Shown: one piece after another, positions 1 through 11,443 of the stretch
How positions within the stretch are numbered: position 1 is the first letter of the stretch
Layout: the number at the start of each line of letters is the position of its first letter
Assembly: GCF_033473495.1 (NCBI RefSeq)
Contig: NC_088938.1
Coordinates: 3,782,001 to 3,846,000, forward strand
DNA: 64,000 bases
Direction: 5' to 3'
Source: Cercospora beticola
Taxonomy: Eukaryota; Ascomycota; Dothideomycetes; Mycosphaerellales; Mycosphaerellaceae
Notes under the pieces: model-generated
Databases searched by the model: none
Told to the model about the DNA's origin: nothing
What the model saw: the letters and a program-made list of their open reading frames with translations, nothing else
Position numbers and translations under genes: made by a program

Positions 1-2244
1 CTAAGCTAACTATTCGAAGCGGAATAGTATCTAATTACCTTCTTCTTATAGAAGATAATTAACGCTAAATATAACTATAAGGTTTACGATAAGGAACTAC
101 TTATAGTAGTTAAAGTATTTAAGATATAGCGACTATACCTCGAAGGCGCTATATATAAGGTTAAGGTACTTATTAATTACGCTAACTTTAAGGGATTTAT
201 AAGCGTTAAGTAGTTAATAGGTAGATAAGCAAAGTAGGCGATATTCCTCGCTCTCTTTAATTTTACTATTAGCTATCGAGCTAGTAAGCTTAACCTAGCC
301 GATATACTATCTAGACGTAGCGACTACGTACGAGAGGCGAAGGAGATAAGCAACCTCCTACTATTACTATAGTAGAAACTCTAGGTATAGAGTACTATAC
401 CTATAAGCGGCCTAGTTATTACTCGTATAAAAGCTACTTACTAGGCTTAGTTAGATACTCTAAAGGTAGTTATAGTAGTAGTTAAGAGCAGAGAGGTAGC
501 GCTACCCGATAGTAAGTATATTATAGTAGTAGTTAACCGTTCGGTTCGTCCGTTTAGCTTTACTCTACTCTTATAAGTCGCTAGCGCTATTACTATATAA
601 GAGTAGCCGTATACTAACGTCTCGGATATAATTATTAGGTATACTACTATATTAGTATAGCTCGATCCGAAAGTAAAAGTACTATATAAGTAGACCGAAT
701 ACGAAGGTATAGCGAGCAAGAAATATACTATTAAGAATAGCTATATATACTAGAAAGAGGCCTTATACCTACCGAACGACCTAGTATTATAGACGTAAGT
801 AATCCGTATATACTACGATAATATTCTAGTAGGCTATTTTAGTAAGAATAAGATAGTAGAGTTAGTTAAGCGGAAGTACTAGTAGCTAGAGGTTAGTAAC
901 GATATAAGGTAGTACGTCGAGTAGTATAGTAGCTATTAGAAGGCGAAAGCGAGGCGCTATTGCCTCTATAGCGAGATAGCTATACTCCTACTACCTAACT
1001 ATCCTTAGAAGGATTTATCTATAGACTTTATTATAGATCTTCTACCTAGTAAGTAGAACGGCTATATCTTCGACGTAATTCTTATAATTATAGATCGTTA
1101 CTCGAAGATAGTAACTTTCGTCCGAATAATAAAGCGCTATACTAGTATAGAGCTTACGGATATCCTAATTAATAAAGTAATATAACTACGTAGCGTACTA
1201 GCTAGTATCGTAAGTAATAGAGGCTTAGTCTTTACTAGCTAGTTCTAGTTAGACTTCTACTACGAGACGTATATAAAACGTAGGCTAAGTACTATATTCT
1301 ACTTATAGACTAATAGTTAAACCGAGCGTATAAACTAGATACTTAAGCAGTACCTACGTATCTATTATAGTAAGCGATAGAACAACTAGGTATCTATTCT
1401 ATCGTTAGTAGAATTCGCGTATAATAATAGCGCGAATACTATACTTAAGATATCGCTATTTCGAGTAGTATACGAGTTTAATCTAGACCTTTCTATAGAA
1501 ACGTATAAGAGGAACGTAAGCGAAGCTCGGGATACGCTTCTTTAGAGAGAGGTACTAGTAGTAAAGGATACTATAGAGAGGTTAAAGCAGAACTATAAAG
1601 AGCTAACTAAGCGCTAGTAATAAGTAAGCGAATCTTAGGCTAAGTACTTTAATTAGAAGTACTAGCCGATAGAATTTAAGATTAGCGACTTAGTCCTATT
1701 ATCTATAAAGAACCTCTAGTTAAAAGTACTATCGAAGAAGCTAGCGGATAGATTCGCTAGACTATTTAAAGTTATTAACGTAGTTAGAAAGTAGGCGTAC
1801 TACCTAGCTCTACTAACCGGCTTATAGATTTATAATATCTTCTATATATCCCTCTTAGAACTCTAGTAAGGCGGCGATATATAGGCTACTAGCCTACTAC
1901 TTATAGATAAGTAAAGCGAATAGGAAGTCGAGAGGATACTAGAAAGCTATATAGAGAAAGGCGTAAAGAAGTACCTAGTTCGATAGCGCGAGTAGCTAGA
2001 GGAATATAATACCTAGAAGCTAGTAGAATATATCGGAGATTATAAGGCACTTAACGTATTCGAGGCGTAACGCGAAACTAAGTAGCCTATATATAAAGCG
2101 AAACCGTAGAAGAAATAGTAATACTAGTAGTTAGTAGAATAGTAGAAAATTCTAAGAATTCTAAACGCTAAGTATTACTAAGATACGAGAACTACTAAGA
2201 TACGAGAACTTAGAAAACTAAGATATTATAAGAGGAGAGAAGAT
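1..2244 (+). mobile_element. Ty3/gypsy chromovirus fragment (RNase H, integrase, chromodomain)
   Basis: Read in one frame with stops ignored, positions 1-320 match Ty3/gypsy RNase H, including NAKYNYKVYDKELL and a closing LADILSRRSDY. An integrase zinc-binding segment follows near 900-990, then the catalytic core from about 1,018 with SIDFIIDLLPS and ILIIIDRYSKIVTFVR. Positions 1,926-2,069 encode a chromodomain-like segment (EVERILESY, later LVEYIGDYKALNVFEA), which places the element among chromoviruses. A purine-rich run at about 2,231-2,244 could be the polypurine tract before a 3' LTR. The 5' half, including most of RT, protease and gag, lies outside the window. Many RIP-type stop codons make it inactive. 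Confidence 0.85.
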
Positions 2245-3500
2245 ATTTATTTATAGTACCTATAAGTATAGTATATACTACGCGTAATAGAAGTATATAG
2301 CCTAGAGCTAGCGAGATATAAGAGTACTACGAGAGCCTAGTAGAAGAAGAGCGCGAGGCCTATAGGCTACTCGCTATCTATACCTACGTCTATAGTATTA
2401 TCCTTCTTCTTACTCTTCTCCTTATTATCCGCCTCGAGCTTAGAGAGCTCTCCTTTATCCTAAGTAGACTAGCCGGAGTAAGTAGAGGTAACGGCGAGGT
2501 CTAGAGCCTCGCTAGAAGCGCTAAGTAGGCAGAGCTTCTATTATACGAATTAGTACTATACGAGAGGAGTAAGCGACTAGTAGGATATAAGATATATCTC
2601 GTACTCTAGCTCGAATATACTACGCTAGATAGCGAGGCCTATACTCGTTACTACGAGCTCGTTAGCGGAGAGTATACTAGTAGCTAGTACCTCGCTAGCT
2701 TTCTTTAGTATAGAGAAGATACTAGCGGACTTGCCCGAGTTATTCTATAGGCGCTTAAGAGTAGTAGTAATAGCCTCGCCTATGTTATCGAGGTAGCGGC
2801 AGAGCTACTAGAGGCGTGCGGCGCGCCTACTTATACGTAGTAGGTAGCGGTAGTAGCGCGCGCGCTACGTCTACTTTATAAGGTCCGGATTAGTAATATA
2901 AATATACTTATAGTTAGACTTACTATAGCGAATATAGTTTAGCTACTAGCCGAGCTTTATATTGCTATTATAGCGTAGCTCGATAGCTAGGTATAAGGAG
3001 TTAGTAGACTCGAAGTATACGATACGTATATAAACTATACGACTTATAGTCTATAAGGTATAGGAGGTAGCGCTAGTAGTCGTTATTCTCTACCTTCGAT
3101 AGATTGTCTACTATATAAGAGAGATAGTTAGTAGCCGGAGTAGCGGGAGTAGTAGTAGCTCTCCTAGGAGGTATATTACTTATAGGTCGCGCGCGAGAGA
3201 AGTACTAGATAGTTAAATATATAGTACGAGTCGGATATAAAGAGCTTACTAAATATAGATAGTTAATAGAGAAAATATATAAAGAGTATACGACGAATTT
3301 ATAGTATACTAGCGCCTCGTAGCGCGAGCGCCGATAGTACGTACTATTAATAAGCCTATTACTATAGAGAGTTACTATATAGATAGATAGATAAAGTCTT
3401 ATATTCCTAAACCGGCTCCTATCTAGGTCTACGTAGAGCTATCTATATATTTTTATCTAGAGAGCGAAAAGTCTCGTAATATAAAAACCTATCTTCTGTT
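2245..3500. other. RIP-mutated sequence, element not identified
   Basis: This starts just after the probable polypurine tract of the preceding gypsy fragment and may begin with its 3' LTR, but the partner LTR is outside the window, so this cannot be tested. Around 2,760-2,880 there is a locally more GC-rich patch of CG-rich words. No recognisable transposon protein domain was found on either strand. Confidence 0.5.
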
Positions 3501-6500
3501 TACTTTATATATCGTGCCCGTTACGGCGCCTTTAGGTATCGAGTTATCGTTATATACGATCGTAGATTAGCAATCCTCGAGTACCTATTCCCTCTTAGGT
3601 CTAGGCTCTTCTCTCTCTCTTCTTTTCTCGTCTCTCTCTCTTGTCTCTACTCTATTATCGGCTCTACCTCTGCCTATATAAACTATTAGAGGCACTTAAG
3701 TACTATTAGGCGTTATACTACTAGTTTTATCCCCCTTATAGTTAATAGTATAGTCTATATATTTATACTCTCTATTAATCGGATAAACTCGTTCCTACTC
3801 TATATCGTATTCGAGTACTAGAGTAGGATATATTTCCCTATTTATCGTCTTGCTCCGTACTCGTATACCGGGCTATCGAACTCTAGGATATTCCTTATAT
3901 ATAGATATATATTAAGCTCGATATACTCTATTCGGAGTAGTATTACGGCCGTACTCTTAGAATAGGAGAGCCCTTTATATTTCCGGTATCGGTTATTGTC
4001 TCCTCTCGTCTATATATACTATATAGAGGGCGCCTATAGGTCTATCTCCCGTCGTTAGGCTACTACGGTTCTCTAGCTTTCCTCCTACTAGAGGTATTAG
4101 GTATCGTATCTATTCTATACTTCGTTAGGCCGCGCTTCTTTCTATATATTATAGCCGAGTTAAGTATTACTTATTTAGAGGAGATCTTCCGTATATTATC
4201 GGCGGTACGAGTTTCTAATCTTATAGTACTAACTCTATATATATTCTATTACTATTAGGTTTTCTATCTTCTAGATATATCGGGACGTCTTCTCGTATAG
4301 GTAGTCTTTAATTAGTAAGGTACCTATTTCGCGGCGTAGCGCGTCTACTAGTATAGTATAGTAGGCTCTAGCAATTCGGCGTAGGTTAACGTTCTAGGCG
4401 ACTTCGAAGAGTTATACGTTCGTTCGCTATTATATCGCCTATACCGGTCCGCTATATATAAGTATAGTTCGTATAATTATATTATATATTTGTCTTATAT
4501 AGAGTAGGTCGGCTCCCTATATAGACTATAAGAGTCCTTATAGTACCTTAGTAGTCGCTCTTACCTTTTATATAGTAGCCTCTATATTCGCTTTCTAGTT
4601 AAGCTTCGAGTCTATCTAGACCTCTAGGAAGCGTAGTAATTCTACTAGTTCGCTATTAAACTCTACGATCGTAACCTTTGCTATTTTATTCTATTTTCTC
4701 TTCCTTATAAAGTAGATTAGCTAGTATTTATCGGAAGTAAACTTAGCTCTATATTACTCGGCCTAGATATAATACTTCTTATAGGCCCGTTCTAGCTTTT
4801 TATAGTTTCCCTCGGTTGTAGTACCGACTACTAGTATTCCTATATCGTCGACGAACTCTATTCCTATTGTCTCTCTACTCTCTAGCTATAGAAGGAGTTC
4901 GGACGTAAAAAATAGGAATAGGATTAGCGATAGAGTAGACCTCTATAGGATTCCTATTATTATCGCTTATTTGCTACTTATAGCGTTGCCGAGTCGGAGG
5001 CTTATTATATAGTCTATAAGGAATAACGTAACGAAGTATATTAGCTATAGTAGGAATCCTTTCTAGTATAGAATATAAATAAGGCGGTCGTATAAGACTT
5101 TATCGAAAGTGCCGGAGATATCTAGGTAGAGTATTAATACTACTTTCGGCTTCGGGTAGCTCTACGCTATATAGATCTGTTTAGTTATTAACTCTAGTAT
5201 AAATAGAGTAGAGCGGTTTAGTCGGGCTCCTATTTATATTACTAGGAGTAGGTCTCTTTCTTCTATAATAGCTAATATATATCGAGCTATAATAGCTTTA
5301 AGGAGCTTTACTATCGTATTAAGTAGGGCAATCGGTCGGTATAACTTAGCCTCTATATAGTCTAGTTTTTAGAGCTTTCGTAGGACTACTATAGTTAAGT
5401 CTTTCTACGTTTCGAGATAGAAGTCTAGTCTTATATATATAGAGAAGACATTAGATAGAGCTAGGGCGAGCGTACTAGTATATACCTTAAGGAGTTCGTT
5501 CGGGATTATATCTAGGCCGGGTGCCTTATTTTTCGGAAGTCGTTTTATCGCCTTAAGTACGTCTTCTATTATAATCTCTTAGTCGATAGGGATTATTAGA
5601 GTTTAAACTAGCTAGATATCGCTTAGGTCTACGTTAACTAGTAGCGGGAAGAAGTATACTACTAGGGCTCTCGCTTTGCTCTTATTACTATCTTATAGGT
5701 AGCTACTTTAGAATCGAATAGAAAGGAATTAGAGAAGGGTAGCTTATTTCGGTTATCTCGCCTATTTCGCTAGTTTCTATACTTTACTATTATTAGCTAT
5801 AACTTCTCGGACGGTCTCTCGCTATACTTATATTATATTACGTCGAATTTGTTTTTTTTTTTCGTTCTCGGCCTTTCGGTATAGAATATAGTTAAGAACG
5901 TCTCTGCTTCTTTGCTATACCTACTTTACCCGGCGGGCCTATTTCGTAAGGTAGCTATATTCTATAGTCTACTATATAGTAGCGTATAGTAAGAGTTTTG
6001 CAACCGGTACTTTTGCCTAGATTACGAGCGTAATCGTAGTAGTTAGGTCGACGGCTATTCGGCTAATATCCGTCGTAGAGTCTAGGCGTCGAGTAGTAAT
6101 TTCGTCTATAGTTACTCTTATATTTTCTCTAACTCCTTCCTAGTCGGCCTTCTTCTATTATAGGCGTAGCTTACGTTAGATATACTTATAGGATAGGAGG
6201 AGTTCGGTAGCTATAAGCTAGTAGTCGGAGCTATAATCTAGTTCCTCTTCTACCTTATACTAGGTAAGGCTAAGGAATATATCTCTACTAACCTATAAGA
6301 GATCTAGTATCTATCGGCTTCTTAGAGATTTCTAGGTAATAAGTCTCTTAGGTATAGCTAGTTATACGTCGTTAGTTTCTATAATAGCTCTTAGCTTTAA
6401 CGCTATCCGGTATAGTCGAGAGTTACCTTCTAACTATTCTAGGTAGTATAGGTTAAAGTCTCCGACTATTATAAACTACTATTTATCCTTAAGGAGTCTC

Positions 6501-8440
6501 CCGATAGTCGGAAGTATCCTCTCTTCGTAGCTCTCTATTAGTTATAGTAGATTATAGTAGTTAAGGACTACTATACTTCCGTAGTATATTTCGACTTTAA
6601 CTATAACGATATCGTTTTCTACCGTTATAGCTTTCTACGTCTAGAGGTCGATTTCTTTAGAGATATATATATACGTTCTCGTAGTTCCCGATCTAGAGAT
6701 AATATAATAGTACTCTAGTATTTAGGATATTAGTTTTATAGATAGATTAATCTAAGGTTCTTAAATAGTAACTATATAGTATCTCTTCGAGTCGAGTACT
6801 TATAGAAAAAGGATTATTATCTTATTTCTACTATAGTTTATATTATACTATAGAATAGTAAGAGTAGGTATATTATTTATTATCGTCTACTATATTATCG
6901 TCTATTAGGTTCCTAGCCGGTATTACGTATTATAAGGCTTTAGGCGCGCTAGAAGGGAGGATACGTATATCGAAAGTATAGTTATTGCCTCCTATAAAGC
7001 TTATAATCTTACTCTAGCTATAGTCTTTTACTATTTATATAATATCTACGTTCCTCGGCCTTCCTAGCTCTCGCCTAGCTAGTATTATATCTATCGAGGA
7101 CTCCGCTCTTAGACGCTTGTCCTCTATATCGTATATAGGTACTAGTAGTAGCGGTAGAGGTAGTAGTAGGCCTATCCTCCCTATTATTAGGCTTATCTTT
7201 ATCGTTATTCGGTCGAGGATATTATATAGCGCGATATAGGCTCTCTATACCTTCTCCTTCTATATCTATCTTACTTAGTATTCTAACTACTATACTACGT
7301 ATTTCCCTCTATAGTTAGTATACTTATTACTACTAGCTATATATATACTTATCTCGTGTTTCTCTATATACTTCCTATACTCTACTTCTATCTTATAGTA
7401 CTTCTCGATATAGCTCTATTATATATATTTCCTATATTATATAGGTCTATACTTCGAGAAGTATAGTTCGACTATCTAGAAGTATCTCTTATAAGTAATG
7501 CCTCGTAGGCGGATTTCCCTAGCCGTTTCGATATTATTTACTTCGATAACTACGCTCGTTATCTTCCTATCTACTCTATAGGCTAGGCCTTTTAGGAAGA
7601 ATACCTATTCGATAACTAAGCTAGAGTATAGTATCCTATTACTTTAGATAAACTATACGATCGTATCGTTTACGTTTATTTATATACTAGTTATCGGTAC
7701 GTCGTATACTAGTAGCTAGAAGCTGCCCTTCTCTATTCTTACCGACTTCTTAAAGTAAACCGTTACCTACTTTTCGTCTTTTTCTAGTTCCTTTAGGCTA
7801 GCTTCGCTAGTAGCGAATACTCTTACCTCTTTATAGGTTTTCTAGACTCCGACTACGTTACTACCTATAGTTTTAATACTCTTAAGAATGTCCGTATAGA
7901 ACCTCTTCTTTAGAGCTTCGCGTTCCTTTCCTTCTAGTACTCGGATTATAGTTACGTAACTAACCGCGAGTATATAGTATATATCCTATTCTCTTTCGAT
8001 AGTCGTAGGAGAGGTAGTCTTTAGAGTTGCCGTATATATTATAGTAGCGAGTTTGCTTACCTCTTTAGTAAGCTAGTCGATTCGGTCGCTCTAGGTAGAG
8101 TAGAGGAGAAGTAGAGATACGACTTCGTATATATTATAGAAGGCAGAGAGGATAGGGTTCTTAAGTAAGAAGGTTTCGGTCTCGAGGATCTATCTAGCTC
8201 TATTAAGTCTATCTATTAGGTCTGTTTATATCTAGTATATTAGTATAGTAGTTGCTAGGTTTATAGGGCGCGTTACGCTCTTCGGAGTAGCTTTTAGCGT
8301 CGCTAGTAGAGGCCTTAGTTAACTGCCTATTCCTCCGCTATCGCTAGAGGCCCTTCTATCTATCTCTTTAGTTTACTAGCTATCGCTAGTAGTTACTTCG
8401 TTTTTGCTATTTATGTTTTCTATATTAGAGTTACTATATA
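3500..8440 (-). mobile_element. Tad1-like LINE retrotransposon, RIP-inactivated
   Basis: On the minus strand an APE-type endonuclease motif (FIIVGDFNL) lies near 6,440-6,480. The reverse transcriptase follows downstream, with KLYRPIALLNTIVKLL near 5,290-5,345 and the FVDD catalytic box (IGIEFVDDIGIL) near 4,820-4,865. The order endonuclease then RT, without LTRs, is that of a non-LTR element, and in filamentous fungi usually the Tad1 clade. Sequence between about 7,000 and 8,440 probably holds the gag-like ORF1; a zinc-knuckle-like stretch near 7,390-7,470 is only suggestive. Both outer limits are approximate. Stops are frequent in every frame. Confidence 0.75.
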
Positions 8441-8489
8441 GTAACTAGCTACGAGCTAAGACTTAACTTAATATTTACGTATATAAGAA

Positions 8490-10770
8490 GTAGTACGAAC
8501 GTACTAGATACTATACTAAGACGACGGAAATATATAGTCTCCTCTACGAGCTAAAGTAGCTCTATTAGAGAGAGGAGATAGTTATAAGAGCTAGAGGTAT
8601 ATAGCTCGAGAGGCGTAGCTTACTAGGCGTTAAGGTATAACGGCTAGTACTGCTTATACTTAGTATAGGACAAAAGTACGTAGAACGTATATAAACTAAA
8701 AAGGCAAGAATTATTCTTAATATTTCTAGATAGAGAGTCTAGAGGCGCTTAATATATTACTATATTCTACTCTTATAGAAACTATCTAGTAATAAAGCTC
8801 TAGGACCTAACTAAATACTAAACCTCTTACTTAAAGAGTATAGAGAATAACTTTCTCTAATTCTAGCTAAACTCTTTACTATATACCTAAGGATAGTATA
8901 CTACTTTAAAGTATTTAAGTACTCTATAATAGTAGTACTTAGGAAACTATAGAAACTAGACTACTTAAAGCTAGGAGTATATAGACCTATTACTCTACTT
9001 AATATAATAGTAAAGGTCCTAGAAGCTATAGTTACTAAGAGGATATCTAAGAAAACTAAAGAAAGGAAGCTCCTTCTAGAAGAATAAATAGGTACTAGGC
9101 CTAGTAGGTCTACTACCTTAGTATTAGACCTTATTACTAAGTAAGTAAAAACTATCTAGAAAACTAAGCTAGGAGCTATAGTATCTATACTCTACCTTAA
9201 TATCTTAGAGGTATTTAATAAGGTCTCCTACTAGAAGCTACTTTATAATATTAGAATAAAAGGCTTCCTAGACTATACTATTAGCTTTATTTAATTATTC
9301 CTCTAAGATAGAACTACCTACCTAAGGCTTAGAGAATTTATAGACTAACTAAAGCTCTAAAATATAGGAATTCCCTAAGGCTCTACTCTATTTCTAATCC
9401 TCTTCCTTTTCTTTATCTCTACTCTACTCCTAATACTATATAAAGGGACTACTTTAGTAATAGAGTTTATAGATAATTCTAATATCCTTATATATAGTAT
9501 ATTAATAGAGAATAACTATAAGCAACTTAAGAAAGCCTACTAGAAATATAAAGAATAGATAAGGAGATATAGAGTAGAATTTATACTATAGAAATATTAG
9601 CTAATCTACTTTACTAGAAGTAGGAAATATAACCTTAAGGCTATAGTCTAAATCTAGAGATTTAATAGAGAACTACTACTATTACTTAGACTCCTTAGAG
9701 TATAGGTAGATACTAAACTTAAATAGAGCCTATATATTAAATAAGTAGTAGAAAAGGGAGCCTACTAAATATAATTACTTTAGAGACTATATAAGTCTAT
9801 ATAGAGAGTATTCTTCTAAAAAGTAAGGTACCTCTATATAGTAGTAGTAAGACTAGCTATTACTTTTAGCTACTAAGTCTAGTCTAACCTAGAGAGTATA
9901 TAAGGCTACTATAGGAACCTTACTAAACCTATTAAGAAGATCTAGAGGGAGGCTCTAAGAAATATTATAGGAGTATATAAGTTAGTTATAATAGCTATTC
10001 TAGAGAGAGAAGTAAATATTACTCTTCTCTATTTATATACCTAGAACCTAGCTAGGTAAGTATCTAAAAAGCAAGATATCTAACCTATATACTAGTATAT
10101 TAAAAATAGATATAGAGAGATTAAAAAGTAAGTATAAGTAGGAAAGAGAGCTAGGCAACCTATACTACTAACCTAAACTAGATAGAAGGAAATCCTCTAG
10201 ATAGTATAAGGCTAAGAAATAACGATATAGGTATACCTAGGCTATAAGGTATAGTAGGCTAAATACTAGTAGAATAGAAGATAGGAAAGAAATAAGAAGA
10301 AGAGAAAAGTAAGAGTAGAAGAGGAATAACTACTAGTATAGAAAACTACTACTTCCTCTACTATTAGACTAACTCTATATAAAGGACTTACTAGACTAGA
10401 GAGTATAATAGTTATACTCTTAAGGATAGAGTATATTAGAATAAAGTAATACTTTACTAAAAGGAGAGTCCTAGGTTTTATACTAGACTATAAATATAGA
10501 TAGAGATATAAGATACTAAAATATATATATATATTCTACTTAAAATAGAATAAAAGAAGATATATACTATTCTAGATAGAGGTATCTATAAACTAGAAGG
10601 ATCTAGCTAATATAAAGAGAGAGCTATATATAATAGTAAAGTAGCTTATCTAAGAAGAGGTCCTAGACTAATTCTTACTTATAAAAGAAGAGGTATAGAA
10701 GGATAAAAGAAAAGAGAATAGGAAGGATAGAGCCTAGTAAAAGAAGAACTTACTAGATACCTAGTATTAT
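8490..10770 (+). mobile_element. Second LINE fragment (RT), RIP-inactivated
   Basis: In the opposite orientation to the preceding LINE, the plus strand encodes RT motifs: NKALGPN near 8,790, VYRPITLLNIIVKVLEAI near 8,970-9,025, a GIP*GSTLF box near 9,367-9,395 and a degraded catalytic region VIEFIDNSNILIYS near 9,460-9,500. A possible Cys-rich segment after the RT region lies around 10,470-10,540. No endonuclease domain was found upstream, so this looks 5'-truncated. The 5' limit against the oppositely oriented LINE is approximate. CpA loss is as complete as in the neighbours. Confidence 0.65.
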
Positions 10771-11255
10771 TTAAAGGAAAATAGAAGCGAAGGAAGCGGC
10801 TATATAGGCTATAAATAAAGAGATATACGAGAGTTTTTCGAAAGCTTTTCTTCCGACCGAAACCTATAGAGTATACTACTTACTCTAGTTAAAAGAGGTA
10901 GACCGGTATATAAGAATTATCTATCTATTATCTTTCTTATAAATACTTCTACTATATCTATAAGCTAAGATATATATAATTTTATACTCCTCTATTATAT
11001 TAGGACGTAGATATAAAGTCTAACTATAATTTATAGATAAGCGATAAATTATCTATATAGTATTAATTTTATAGTATATAGATAGGAGACGTTTATTTCT
11101 AGAACTAAATATAGAAGATATTTCTAAGAAATTCGGAAATAGAGGAAATTCTAACTAGTATTAAATTATATTCTCGTAGGTATTTATTAGATAGATATAA
11201 TATAGTAGAAGTAGAGATAATAAGTAGAAACTAACCGAGTTAATTATATTAGTTA
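10771..11255. other. RIP-mutated left flank of the full-length gypsy insertion
   Basis: AT-rich sequence with no CpA and no domain recognised. It directly precedes the 5-bp target duplication of the complete gypsy element, so it and the stretch from 18,814 were contiguous before that insertion. Confidence 0.6.
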
Positions 11256-11260
11256 GTTAT
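11256..11260. repeat. Target-site duplication, left copy (GTTAT)
   Basis: GTTAT abuts the left LTR. The identical pentamer abuts the outer end of the right LTR at 18,809-18,813. Five base pairs is the usual duplication length for Ty3/gypsy integrases. Confidence 0.85.
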
Positions 11261-11428
11261 TATTACGACTATAAGAATAGGTATATAGATAGAGAGACGA
11301 GTAGTCGTATAAAGTATCTAAGAGAGACGTAGAGGCGCGAGAGGCTAAATACTAGAAATAAGAGCGCTAAGCGCTAAGAAGTAAATAGATACCTTAGGTA
11401 TTAAGTAAACGAGTTACGTTTCGTAATA
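11261..11428 (-). repeat. 3' LTR of the gypsy element
   Basis: 168 bp, begins TATTACGAC and ends TTTCGTAATA on the plus strand; the ends are the RIP-altered form of the TG...CA inverted termini. It matches the LTR at 18,641-18,808 with about 12 differences, all of C/T or G/A type. Confidence 0.9.
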
Positions 11429-11443
11429 GTACTCTCTCTCTAG
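11429..11443 (-). other. Polypurine tract of the gypsy element
   Basis: Read on the minus strand this is CTAGAGAGAGAGTAC, a purine-rich run touching the 3' LTR, the expected place for the plus-strand primer of reverse transcription. Confidence 0.6.

Noticed and set aside
447..719. 90-codon minus-strand opening in the RIP block
   Set aside because: It lies across the gypsy pol remnant in the opposite strand, is made of TA-rich low-information codons, and matches no family.
2181..2216. Short tandem repeat (CTAAGATACGAGAACT-like, two copies)
   Set aside because: Too short and embedded in RIP-mutated DNA to be more than element-internal repetition.
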